Shown: positions 1 to 6,120, counted from the stretch's first letter. The stretch: 8,988 nucleotides of DNA from Rhodospirillales bacterium (GCA_030622775.1 JAUXFS010000043.1:1-8988); one strand, 5' to 3'. Notes: a model not told the origin generated them from the letters alone. Program-made: numbers and translations.

Positions 1-579
1 GTCCAGCTGCCGGCGGTTGAGCGGATGGTCAGGCTCGTCGGCACAGGCCAGGTGGCTCATCACATGGGTCAGCCACACCCCGTCGAGCCGGGTGGCGTCC
101 TCGCGCAGGACCGCGCGTTCGGCGGGCGGCAGGCCGGGCCGCGACATGCCGGTGTCGACGTGCAGCACGGCGGCCCGGGAAACGCCCGAGCGGCGGGCGA
201 AGGCGGACCACGCGTCGACGTCGGCGAGCGAGTTCAGCACCGGTGTCAGCCGATGCTCGGCCAGTACCGTCTCGGCATCGCGCGGCGGCCCGTTGAGCAC
301 ATAGACGGCCGGCTCGGATTCGGGTGCGATCCCGCCGCTCGCTTCGGCGAGCGCCCCGCGGACGGCGATCCCTTCGTCGACATGGGCGACGAAGAACGTG
401 CGGCAGCCCGCGGCGGCCAGCGCCGGGGCCACCTTCTCGGCGCCCAGGCCGTAACCGTTGGCCTTGACCACCGCCGCGCATTCGGCCGGCGCCGCCCGAT
501 CGCGCAGCAGCCGGTAGTTGGCGGCGATGGCGTCGAGGTCGATGGTGAGGACGGCGCCCGCGCCCGCGCGATCGACCAT
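1..579 (-). CDS. alr: Alanine racemase, N-terminal part (cut by window edge)
   Basis: PLP-dependent alanine racemase, which interconverts L- and D-alanine in the cytoplasm to supply D-Ala for peptidoglycan. The frame is open for 193 codons from the ATG at 579 to the window edge, about half of a usual ~360-residue protein. Residues 37-45 read VVKANGYGL, the PLP-lysine motif, with Lys39 as the Schiff-base residue. Further matches are HVDTGMSRPGL near residue 140 and a MSHLACADEPDHP segment near 174, typical of alphaproteobacterial Alr. The catalytic tyrosine and C-terminal beta domain lie outside the window. The ATG at 579 is 14 nt past the dnaB stop. A GAGG lies about 12 nt upstream, so the ribosome site is weakly spaced and translational coupling to dnaB is likely. 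An in-frame TTG at 597 is a less likely start. Family identity is very secure. Confidence 0.95.
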   Translation of the reverse strand, partial: MVDRAGAGAVLTIDLDAIAANYRLLRDRAAPAECAAVVKANGYGLGAEKVAPALAAAGCRTFFVAHVDEGIAVRGALAEASGGIAPESEPAVYVLNGPPRDAETVLAEHRLTPVLNSLADVDAWSAFARRSGVSRAAVLHVDTGMSRPGLPPAERAVLREDATRLDGVWLTHVMSHLACADEPDHPLNRRQLD

Positions 580-593
580 CTCCAGCCGGGCCC

Positions 594-2114
594 TCAACCG
601 TGGGCGTCGTTGTGAGCCTCGAGGTCGGCGAACCGGGTGAACTCGCCCTCGAAGAACAATTCGACCTTGCCGATCGGTCCGTGCCGTTGCTTGGCGACGA
701 TCACCTCGGCCTTGTTGTGGGCCCTTTCGGCCTTCTCCTGCCACTTCTGATAGCGCTTCTGGCCCTCGTCGTCCTTTGCCATCGGGTCCGGTTCGGATCG
801 CTCCAGATAGTACTCCTCGCGAAAGATGAACATCACCACGTCGGCGTCCTGCTCGATGGTCCCGGATTCCCTCAGATCCGCCAACTGCGGCCGCTTGTCG
901 TCGCGCTGTTCGACCGCGCGCGACAACTGCGAAAGCGCCAGCACCGGGATGTCCAGTTCCTTGGCGAGCGCCTTGAGGCCGCGGGTGATCTCGGAGATCT
1001 CCTGAACCCGGTTGTCGTGGCGCGAGCCGGGCGACGGCGAGATCAACTGGAGATAGTCGATGACGATGAGCCCCAGATTGTGCTGGCGCTTGAGGCGTCG
1101 CGCCCGGGTTCGCATGGCGCTGATCGACAGCGCCGCGGTGTCGTCGATGAAGATCGGGACTTTTTGGAGGTCTTGGCTGGCCATCACCAGATCGGGGAAC
1201 TTCTCGCTGGGGACCAGGCCCCGGCGGATGCGATCCGAGGGGATCCGCGTTTCTTCGGCGAGGATGCGGGTGGCGAGCTGTTCGCGGGACATTTCCAGCG
1301 AGAAGAATCCGATCACCGCCCCGTCGACCACTTCCGTGCTCCCGTCCTCGCGTTTTTTCGTCCGGAACTTCTTCGCGGCGCTAAACGCCATGTTGGTCGC
1401 CAGCGCGGTCTTGCCCATGGACGGCCGGCCGGCCAGGATGATCAGATCCGACCGGTGCAGGCCGCCGAGCTTGCCGTCGAGATCCCGCAGGCCGGTCGGC
1501 ACCCCACTCAACTGCCCCTCCCGCTTGTGGGCGGCCTCGGCGATCCTGAGCGCGCTGTCGAGGGTGTTGTCGAACGGCTCGAACCCGCCTTCGTATTCGC
1601 CTTTGGTCGCCAGGTCGTAGAGGCTCTGTTCCGCCAGTTCGATCTGCTGGGTGGCCGAGTCCTCGATGTCGCTGCCATAGGCGCGGTTGACCACGTCGTC
1701 GCCAAGGGCGATCAGTTCGCGCCTGAGAAACAGGTCGTGGACGATGCGGCCGTATTCCGCGGCGTTGATCACGGTGACGGCGGAATCCGCCAGCTTCATC
1801 AGGTACGCCGGGCCGCCGACGTCGGCGAGGCTCTCGTCCTGTTCGAAAAAGGCCTTGAGGGTGATCGGGTCGGCGATCTGGTTGCGTTCGATCAACTTGG
1901 AGCAGGCGGCGAAGATACGGCCGTGCTCGGCAACCGAGAAATGCTCGGCGAGGAGGAACTCCGAGACTTTTTCGTAGGCCCGATTGTTGACGAAAATGGC
2001 CCCGAGCAGAGCGCGCTCTGCTTCGACGTTGTGAGGCGGCCGGCGGAGAGGGGAGAAGCCCCCGACCAGGTTGTCAAAACTACCCGGGGGCGGAGCGCTG
2101 ATCGTGGTTGTCAT
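594..2114 (-). CDS. dnaB: Replicative DNA helicase DnaB
   Basis: Hexameric 5'-3' helicase that unwinds the chromosome at the replication fork and partners primase; 506 residues, a normal length. The N-terminal DnaB domain spans about residues 27-130 (PHNVEAERALLGAIF at 27-41). The RecA-like domain has Walker A GRPSMGKT (229-236), Walker B LIVIDYLQLI (349-358), the DLRESGTIEQDAD segment (413-425) and the KQRHGPIG loop (475-482) carrying the arginine finger. No intein or frameshift is seen. The ATG at 2114 is chosen because conserved sequence begins about 25 residues in. The open frame continues upstream to 2348, but that part is Arg/Pro-rich and unlike DnaB. The best Shine-Dalgarno, GGAGGG at 2129-2134, is 14 nt from the ATG, unusually far. 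The gene follows rplI after 306 bp of non-coding DNA and precedes alr by 14 nt. Confidence 0.97.
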   Translation of the reverse strand: MTTTISAPPPGSFDNLVGGFSPLRRPPHNVEAERALLGAIFVNNRAYEKVSEFLLAEHFSVAEHGRIFAACSKLIERNQIADPITLKAFFEQDESLADVGGPAYLMKLADSAVTVINAAEYGRIVHDLFLRRELIALGDDVVNRAYGSDIEDSATQQIELAEQSLYDLATKGEYEGGFEPFDNTLDSALRIAEAAHKREGQLSGVPTGLRDLDGKLGGLHRSDLIILAGRPSMGKTALATNMAFSAAKKFRTKKREDGSTEVVDGAVIGFFSLEMSREQLATRILAEETRIPSDRIRRGLVPSEKFPDLVMASQDLQKVPIFIDDTAALSISAMRTRARRLKRQHNLGLIVIDYLQLISPSPGSRHDNRVQEISEITRGLKALAKELDIPVLALSQLSRAVEQRDDKRPQLADLRESGTIEQDADVVMFIFREEYYLERSEPDPMAKDDEGQKRYQKWQEKAERAHNKAEVIVAKQRHGPIGKVELFFEGEFTRFADLEAHNDAHG

Positions 2115-2156
2115 GGAAACACAATAAACCCTCCGGTGCGCCGCCGCCTTGAGGAC

Positions 2157-2193
2157 AAAAAAATCCAGCGGGGAAAAGTTCCGGATTGCCGCT
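2157..2193 (-). terminator. Candidate intrinsic terminator or attenuator in the dnaB leader
   Basis: On the minus strand an AGCGG arm (2189-2193) pairs with CCGCT (2167-2171). Inside it GGAA (2179-2182) pairs with TTCC (2172-2175) around a 3-nt loop, leaving a 6-nt bulge. Three bases later comes an uninterrupted run of seven T (2163-2157). This has the form of a Rho-independent terminator with a weak, bulged 9-bp stem. It ends only about 43 nt before the dnaB ATG, so it would act as an attenuator on any transcript entering dnaB from upstream. Confidence 0.4.
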
Positions 2194-2199
2194 CCGAAA

Positions 2200-2238
2200 T
2201 GTGGATTGGGTGAATCGCCGGGATAAGTCGGTGGATAA
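2200..2238 (-). promoter_or_regulatory. Cluster of DnaA-box-like sequences upstream of dnaB
   Basis: Three sites resemble the DnaA box TTATCCACA, all on the minus strand. TTATCCACC at 2230-2238 matches 8 of 9. CAATCCACA at 2200-2208 matches 7 of 9. TTATCCCGG at 2218-2226 shares only the TTATCC core and lies exactly 12 bp from the first. They sit 86-124 bp upstream of the dnaB start. Binding by DnaA is inferred; short degenerate sites occur by chance. Confidence 0.35.
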
Positions 2239-2420
2239 CTATCCGGGCGGACTTTCAAGCACGTGGTCACGGGTGAACGCCATCCCCCGAGTGTCCCCGA
2301 GAGCATGCCCCCTTCTTCGGCCGTGCGTCGCCGACGGGGTCGTTTCACGCACCATGCCTGGGGTTCCCAACGGTTCGACCCGAGGGCGGAACCGCTTGGA
2401 TGCCGCTGGAACCAAACCGG

Positions 2421-3047
2421 TTACGTCTTGGCTTCGGGCTCTTCCTCGGCTTGCTCGGCCTGCAACTCCTCGATCACCTGTTCGGCCGCCTCTTCCTCGA
2501 ACACCGCCATCGCCTGTTCTTCGATCGCGATCTCCTCGTGCGCCTCGTCCTCGCCGATCTGCGGCGTCGGCCGGCCGGTTCGGGCCTGCAACGTCGCCTC
2601 CTCCTCGGAGCGGGCGACGTTGATCGTCACCTCCACCGTGACCTCGGGATGGAGGCTGACGGAAACGGGGTGCGTGCCGAGCGCCTTGATCGGCTCGTTG
2701 AGCCAGACCTGCTGGCGGCGAACGGTGAAGCCGGCTTCGGTCACCCCCTCGGCGATGTCGCGGGCGTTGACCGAGCCGTAAAGCTGACCGGCTTCGCCGG
2801 CTTGGCGGATCAGCACGATCACAAGCGCATTCATCCGGGCCGCGACCTTTTCGGCTTCCTTCCGGAGTTCCAGATTGGTCGCTTCGAACTGCGTCCGGTG
2901 CTCCTCGAACTCTTTGCGGTTCGCTTCGGTCGCCCGAACCGCCTTCTTCTGGGGCAACAGATAGTTGCGCGCGAAGCCCGTCTTGACCTTGACCACGTCC
3001 CCCATCAGGCCGAGCTTTTCGATTCGTTCCAACAGCATGACTTCCAT
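2421..3047 (-). CDS. rplI: 50S ribosomal protein bL9
   Basis: Large-subunit protein that binds 23S rRNA near the L1 stalk. The N-terminal domain is textbook: MEVMLLERIEKLG, then DVVKVKTGFARNYLLPQKKAV at about residues 17-37, followed by a charged connecting helix and the C-terminal domain to about residue 147. The last ~60 residues form an acidic Glu-rich tail (HEEIAIEEQ, FEEEAAEQV, AEEEPEAKT), making the protein 208 residues against about 150 in E. coli; such tails are common in alphaproteobacteria. Two ATGs lie in tandem, at 3050 and 3047. I prefer 3047 because it gives the family's usual MEV start and places the GGGAG ribosome site 6 nt away instead of 3. The upstream DUF2232 stop overlaps the first ATG, indicating translational coupling. 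Confidence 0.96.
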   Translation of the reverse strand: MEVMLLERIEKLGLMGDVVKVKTGFARNYLLPQKKAVRATEANRKEFEEHRTQFEATNLELRKEAEKVAARMNALVIVLIRQAGEAGQLYGSVNARDIAEGVTEAGFTVRRQQVWLNEPIKALGTHPVSVSLHPEVTVEVTINVARSEEEATLQARTGRPTPQIGEDEAHEEIAIEEQAMAVFEEEAAEQVIEELQAEQAEEEPEAKT

Positions 3048-3985
3048 CATTCACTCCCTTGACCGGGGCCCGGCCCGACAAATCGTCGGCGCACTCCGGC
3101 CCACTGCTCTATCACGCCCAATCCGACGACGGCCGGGCCGGCGAACGCGAGAAACAATCCCAATGTCACGTAGAACGCCGCCAACACAAAACCTTTCCAC
3201 GGCGCAAGTCGGGCGAGGCTATGGATCACCGCCAAGCCCAGAAAGAAATATGGAGCGGCAAAGATCAGCACCAGATTGTGGGCCATATACCCCATATCGC
3301 CGCTACTCGCCAGCGCTACCACCGCCGTGCCGACGAGGGGCCACGCCATCCACTCCGGCAGGGTCAGCGCCGACCAGTTCGGAGTCGGCCTGAGATTCCA
3401 TCCCCGCCGCGCCAGAACGCCCTGCGCGAGCACCGCGTTGACCACCAGCATCAACATCCAGGTGACGCCGGACACGCCGATGAACAGGGGCGCCAGATAG
3501 CCGACGAAAATGTCACGGTCGGCGTCCGTCAGGTTCGGTGAGGCCATCGACGCCACCGCCCCCAGAAGTTCGCGAACCGATCCCTCGATGCCGGCCTCGC
3601 CGCGGCCCACCAACGCCGTCACCGTGGCGATCACGCCGCCGACAACGGCGAGCCAGCAGAGGACCGAACCGATCGAACGCGACGTGGCCACGCCGCCCGC
3701 CGGGTTCTGCATCAGCACCTGATGCACGATCAGCCAGGACGGAAGGGCGTGCATGCCGCCATAGACGCCCGCCGCCGGAACCCCGCCGAATACCGCCACC
3801 GTCAACACGCCGGTGGCGGTGGCGATCGCCGTCGCGCCGGACCCGAGACCGAGGCCGACCAACAGCAACGGCAACGGCGCCAGATAGGCGAACACGACGC
3901 CTCCCGACGCGCCGAACAGCGCCGCAACCGACGCCGCGGCGCTGAGACATCCACCGCCGAAGGCGATCACCCCGGCTTTGAGCAT
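3047..3985 (-). CDS. DUF2232 (YybS-like) multi-pass membrane protein
   Basis: A 312-residue inner-membrane protein with about eight hydrophobic segments. These lie roughly at residues 4-25, 28-50, 52-70, 75-92, 103-126, 155-188, 215-230 and 240-265, with a last long one near 270-300. No catalytic motif is visible. Family assignment rests on hydropathy, size and position between rpsR and rplI, where alphaproteobacteria keep a DUF2232 gene and where Bacillus keeps yybS next to rplI. It could be an ECF-transporter-like substrate component or a membrane assembly factor; the function is unknown. The ATG at 3985 is chosen because GAGG sits 5 nt upstream (TGAGGACCGC). An in-frame ATG at 4027 would add 14 polar residues and has a weaker site. 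The open frame extends to 4507, but that portion is antisense-like Arg/Pro-rich sequence overlapping rpsR and rpsF. Confidence 0.85.
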   Translation of the reverse strand: MLKAGVIAFGGGCLSAAASVAALFGASGGVVFAYLAPLPLLLVGLGLGSGATAIATATGVLTVAVFGGVPAAGVYGGMHALPSWLIVHQVLMQNPAGGVATSRSIGSVLCWLAVVGGVIATVTALVGRGEAGIEGSVRELLGAVASMASPNLTDADRDIFVGYLAPLFIGVSGVTWMLMLVVNAVLAQGVLARRGWNLRPTPNWSALTLPEWMAWPLVGTAVVALASSGDMGYMAHNLVLIFAAPYFFLGLAVIHSLARLAPWKGFVLAAFYVTLGLFLAFAGPAVVGLGVIEQWAGVRRRFVGPGPGQGSE

Positions 3986-4083
3986 GCGGTCCTCACGGCA
4001 TTTCCGGCGGTTTCCGAAATCGCCCATACCATCGCCCCCGTCTCGCCGGGGACAGGTTGGGCGTTCGGGCTCCGAAGTCGATC

Positions 4084-4317
4084 CTACTTCAACAGGTAGG
4101 GGAGCAAAGCAAGAAATCGGGCGCGCTTGATGGCTTTCGCCAGATCCCGCTGCTTCTTCGCCGACACCGCGGTTATTCGGCTCGGCACGATCTTGCCTCG
4201 CTCCGAGGTGTACCGTTGCAGCAGCTTCACGTCCTTGTAATCGATGACCGGTGAGTTCGCTCCGGAAAACGGGCATGTCTTGCGGCGGCGAAAGAACGGT
4301 CGGCGCGCGGTGCTCAT
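4084..4317 (-). CDS. rpsR: 30S ribosomal protein bS18
   Basis: Small-subunit platform protein that binds 16S rRNA as a heterodimer with bS6. The 77-residue product is a normal length. It shows the FFRRRKTCPFSG N-terminal segment, then IDYKDVKLLQRYTSERGKIVPSRITAVSAKKQRDLAKAIKRARFLALLPY, which is the diagnostic core. The ATG at 4317 overlaps the rpsF stop in an ATGA arrangement, and its GAGGGAG ribosome site lies inside the last rpsF codons. S6 and S18 are therefore translated in a coupled way, which suits their 1:1 assembly. The stop is TAG at 4086-4084. A 98-bp gap follows before the DUF2232 start. Confidence 0.97.
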   Translation of the reverse strand: MSTARRPFFRRRKTCPFSGANSPVIDYKDVKLLQRYTSERGKIVPSRITAVSAKKQRDLAKAIKRARFLALLPYLLK

Positions 4318-4838
4318 GCTTTTTCTCCCTCGTTCTCCGATACGTCGGCGCCGGAACTCGTTTCGGAACTCGCTTTGGCGGCCACCTCGGCTTCGGCCTT
4401 TGGTTCCGGCCTGTCGCCGCCCCGCGGCCTGTCGTCGCCCCGCGGCCTGTCACCGCCTCGTGGCCGGTCGTCGCGGCGGCCGCGATCATCGCCGCGCCCG
4501 CGATCATCGCGGGCCGCTCGGCTCTGCATCATCACCGACGGCTCTTCCTGCAACTCGTCGACGCGAACGGTGAGACAGCGCAGAATGTCTTCGTTGATCC
4601 GAACCTGGCGTTCCAACTCATGGACCGCGCCGGCGGGAGCGTCGATGTTGAACAGAAAATAGTGGCCCTTGCGGTGTTTTCTGATCCTGTACGCCAGGGG
4701 CCGCAGGCCCCAATGCTCGCGTTTGGTAACCTGCCCGCCCTGATCCTCGATCACTTTGGCGAAGCCGTCGGCGAGCGCCTCGACCTGGGTTGTGGAAGTA
4801 TCCTGGCGTGCGATCAACACGCTTTCATAGTACGGCAA
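4314..4838 (-). CDS. rpsF: 30S ribosomal protein bS6, TTG start, with Arg/Asp repeat tail
   Basis: Small-subunit protein bS6, partner of bS18 on the 16S rRNA platform; 174 residues. The fold occupies about residues 1-100: PYYESVLIARQD at the start, the LRPLAYRIRKHRKGHYFLFNID strand near 49-70, and ELERQVRINEDILRCLTVRVDE near 78-99. The start is taken as TTG at 4838. Bacterial S6 begins within one or two residues of the YES/YEH strand, GGAGA lies 6 nt upstream, and the other in-frame start (GTG at 4922) falls in the predicted -10 box. Residues 108-143 are six hexapeptide repeats of the PRGDDR type, followed by an Ala/Glu-rich end. The tail is expected to be disordered. This is the first gene of the leftward cluster, and its stop overlaps rpsR. 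Confidence 0.95.
   Translation of the reverse strand: MPYYESVLIARQDTSTTQVEALADGFAKVIEDQGGQVTKREHWGLRPLAYRIRKHRKGHYFLFNIDAPAGAVHELERQVRINEDILRCLTVRVDELQEEPSVMMQSRAARDDRGRGDDRGRRDDRPRGGDRPRGDDRPRGGDRPEPKAEAEVAAKASSETSSGADVSENEGEKA
4410..4517 (-). repeat. Six 18-bp tandem repeats inside rpsF
   Basis: Six consecutive 18-bp units (4500-4517, 4482-4499, 4464-4481, 4446-4463, 4428-4445, 4410-4427) encode AARDDR, GRGDDR, GRRDDR, PRGGDR, PRGDDR, PRGGDR. The two units at 4410-4445 differ by a single base, so the array has expanded recently or is kept uniform by recombination. Because the unit length is a multiple of three, copy-number change would alter the S6 tail without breaking the frame. Confidence 0.9.
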
Positions 4839-4868
4839 ATTCGATTCTCCGTTTTGGATTCTCTCAGC

Positions 4869-4920
4869 CCGGCGCCGCCGGACATAGCCGGAATATTCCG
4901 GCAAGGAGATTGGGCGGCGC
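4869..4920 (-). promoter_or_regulatory. Structured rpsF mRNA leader, candidate S6:S18 autoregulatory element
   Basis: On the minus strand the sequence just after the predicted transcription start, GCGCCGCC (4920-4913), pairs perfectly over 8 bp with GGCGGCGC (4879-4872). This stem encloses the 16-bp perfect palindrome GCCGGAATATTCCGGC (4887-4902), which can form a 6-bp hairpin. A competing local hairpin CCGGC/GCCGG (4869-4881, 3-nt loop) would exclude the long stem. The asymmetric internal loop runs into a CCG on its 3' side. Known S6:S18 leaders use a CCG in a bulged stem upstream of rpsF. I see the pairing directly; the regulatory role is inferred. Confidence 0.5.
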
Positions 4921-4921
4921 A

Positions 4922-4949
4922 CTTATACACAAATGCAACCGGCGTGCAA
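4922..4949 (-). promoter_or_regulatory. Predicted sigma70-type promoter for rpsF
   Basis: On the minus strand TTGCAC (4949-4944) is followed after 16 bp by TATAAG (4927-4922). It predicts a transcript starting near 4915 with a leader of about 77 nt before the TTG start codon. This is the best promoter-like pair on the minus strand of this intergenic region. Confidence 0.6.
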
Positions 4950-5017
4950 GCCGCGCCCGCGCCGGCGCGTTCCGGTGAAAACGGGCCTGCGACGGCGTTG
5001 CCCGCCGCGACGGATGC

Positions 5018-5045
5018 TTGACAGCCCGGCGCAGCCGGTTATCAC
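5018..5045 (+). promoter_or_regulatory. Predicted sigma70-type promoter for fabG
   Basis: A perfect TTGACA at 5018-5023 is followed after 16 bp by TATCAC at 5040-5045 (4 of 6 to the -10 consensus). It predicts a start near 5052 and a leader of about 95 nt, with a small GC hairpin at 5097-5111 before the ribosome site. It fits fabG being transcribed on its own and divergently from rpsF. Confidence 0.55.
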
Positions 5046-5146
5046 ATCGGCGCAACTTTTCACTCTGGTCGGGCCTCCGGTGCCCCGGGGGTCCTTCGCC
5101 GGCGCCCGGCGAGTCACGGCGCGCGGCTGTTTTCGAGGGAGCTTTC

Positions 5147-5884
5147 ATGTTCGACCTCTCCGGCAAAACGGCGTTGGTGACCGGCGCCTCGGGCGGGATC
5201 GGCAGCGCCATCGCCCGAATGCTGGCGCGGCAGGGGGCCGTGGTCGCGCTGTCCGGAACCCGGATCGAGGCGCTCGAGGCGCTCGCTTCCGAAATCGGCG
5301 GATCCGCCCGGGTGGTGCCGGCGGATCTCGGCGCCGAGGGCGCGGTCGAGGGGCTCGCGCGCGCCGCCGAACAACAGATGGGCGGGATCGACATCCTCGT
5401 CGCCAACGCCGGGATGACCCGCGACGGCCTCCTCCTGAGAATGTCGAACGAGGACTGGAGGCGGGTGATCGACATCAACCTGACCTCGGTGTTTCAACTG
5501 ATCCGTGCCTCGTTGCGCGGGATGATGAAGAAGCGCTGGGGGCGTATCGTCGGCATCACGTCGGTGGTCGGGGTCACCGGCAACCCCGGACAGGTCAACT
5601 ACGCGGCCTCGAAGGCGGGGATGATCGGCATGATCAAGGCCGTCGGCCATGAGGTCGCCAGCCGCGGGATCACCGCCAACTGCGTCGCCCCCGGCTTCAT
5701 CGAGACCGAGATGACCGGGGGCCTGCCGGAACCGCGCCGACAGGCGATTGTGAATGCGGTGCCGATGCGCAGGCTGGGAGCGCCGGACGACGTCGCCGCC
5801 AGCGTCCTGTTCCTGGCCAGCGAAGAGGCCGCTTACGTCACCGGCCAAACCGTCCATGTCAATGGCGGAATGGTGATGATATAG
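5147..5884 (+). CDS. fabG: 3-oxoacyl-ACP reductase FabG
   Basis: Short-chain dehydrogenase that reduces 3-oxoacyl-ACP to 3-hydroxyacyl-ACP with NADPH in type II fatty acid synthesis. The 245-residue product is the standard length. It has the nucleotide-binding TGASGGIG (12-19), ANAG (86-89, where NNAG is commoner), and the catalytic tetrad Asn111, Ser139, Tyr152, Lys156 within TSVVGVTGNPGQVNYAASKAG. It ends VTGQTVHVNGGMVMI, as in genuine alphaproteobacterial FabG. The ATG at 5147 has GAGGGAG five bases upstream; in-frame codons back to 5018 are not FabG-like. The neighbours are unusual: no fabD precedes it and no acpP or fabF follows. Its stop codon lies 2 bp before a large inverted-repeat element. 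A dedicated SDR for another substrate cannot be excluded, but the sequence reads as FabG. Confidence 0.92.
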   Translation: MFDLSGKTALVTGASGGIGSAIARMLARQGAVVALSGTRIEALEALASEIGGSARVVPADLGAEGAVEGLARAAEQQMGGIDILVANAGMTRDGLLLRMSNEDWRRVIDINLTSVFQLIRASLRGMMKKRWGRIVGITSVVGVTGNPGQVNYAASKAGMIGMIKAVGHEVASRGITANCVAPGFIETEMTGGLPEPRRQAIVNAVPMRRLGAPDDVAASVLFLASEEAAYVTGQTVHVNGGMVMI

Positions 5885-5886
5885 GC

Positions 5887-5922
5887 CTAGTATCGACTAG
5901 CACGATTCCGCACTCCATGTGA
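5887..5922 (+). repeat. Left terminal inverted repeat of the 270-bp element
   Basis: This 36-bp arm begins CTAGTATCGACTAGCAC and ends CCATGTGA. Its first 14 bp are a small palindrome, CTAGT-ATCG-ACTAG. The four differences from the right arm are at positions 7, 18, 25 and 28; in RNA two of them would be G-U pairs. Confidence 0.85.
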
Positions 5923-6120
5923 CGGCCTTCCGAGGCCATCCGGCCAAGCGCGCGTTGCGTCGTGATGCTGGCGCATCACCAGCGGCGCGCAACGCCGCCG
6001 GGGGCCTCGGAAGACCGCCCGCAGGGTCGTTTTTCCCGCGCCCTCGGGGCGTCGGCGACGCTTGACGATGCTCCGGCATCGCCGGCGCGCCGTCTCCTGC
6101 CGAGGACGCGGGAAAAACGA

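Larger units (their letters stand above)
2115..2420. other. Intergenic region between rplI and dnaB
   Basis: This 306-bp stretch has no supportable gene. Read leftward from rplI it contains an imperfect inverted repeat at 2362-2393 (GGTTCC/GGAACC arms, no T-run), then DnaA-box-like sequences at 2200-2238, a hairpin followed by T7 at 2157-2193, and the dnaB ribosome-binding site at 2129-2134. A TTGAAA on the minus strand at 2253-2258 could be a -35 element, but I see no convincing -10 at normal spacing. The layout suggests dnaB can be controlled separately from the ribosomal genes upstream, although every neighbour points the same way. Confidence 0.6.
4839..5146. other. Divergent rpsF/fabG control region
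   Basis: This 308-bp stretch between the start codons of rpsF (leftward) and fabG (rightward) holds no gene. From left to right it contains the rpsF ribosome site, the palindrome-rich rpsF leader (4869-4920), the rpsF promoter (4922-4949), a GC-rich stretch, the fabG promoter (5018-5045), a short perfect hairpin at 5097-5111 (CGCCGG/CCGGCG arms, 3-nt loop), and the strong fabG ribosome site GAGGGAG at 5135-5141, five bases from the ATG. Confidence 0.75.

Noticed and set aside
600..2213. Long open frame of 537 codons on the plus strand opposite dnaB.
   Set aside because: It is the antisense shadow of a high-GC gene. Its product is Gly/Arg/Val-rich with no motif, while dnaB on the other strand is unmistakable.
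2115..2348. Extended N-terminus for DnaB, since the reading frame stays open to 2348.
   Set aside because: The added residues are Arg/Pro-rich and unlike any DnaB N-terminus. The region carries leader-type signals, and family similarity begins about 25 residues after the ATG at 2114.
2362..2393. Inverted repeat GGTTCC/GGAACC after rplI as a terminator.
   Set aside because: The arms are only 6 bp with a 20-nt loop, and no T-run follows on the minus strand; kept only as a note in the intergenic entry.
4036..4051. CCCC/GGGG hairpin between rpsR and the DUF2232 gene.
   Set aside because: A 4-bp stem with an 8-nt loop and no T-run is expected by chance in GC-rich DNA.
3986..4507. Upstream extension of the DUF2232 frame through rpsR and into rpsF.
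   Set aside because: It would overlap two certain ribosomal genes and is low-complexity. A good ribosome site supports the ATG at 3985.
4839..4922. 28-residue longer S6 from the GTG at 4922.
   Set aside because: That GTG overlaps the predicted -10 box, the added residues are not S6-like, and TTG at 4838 has a well-placed ribosome site.
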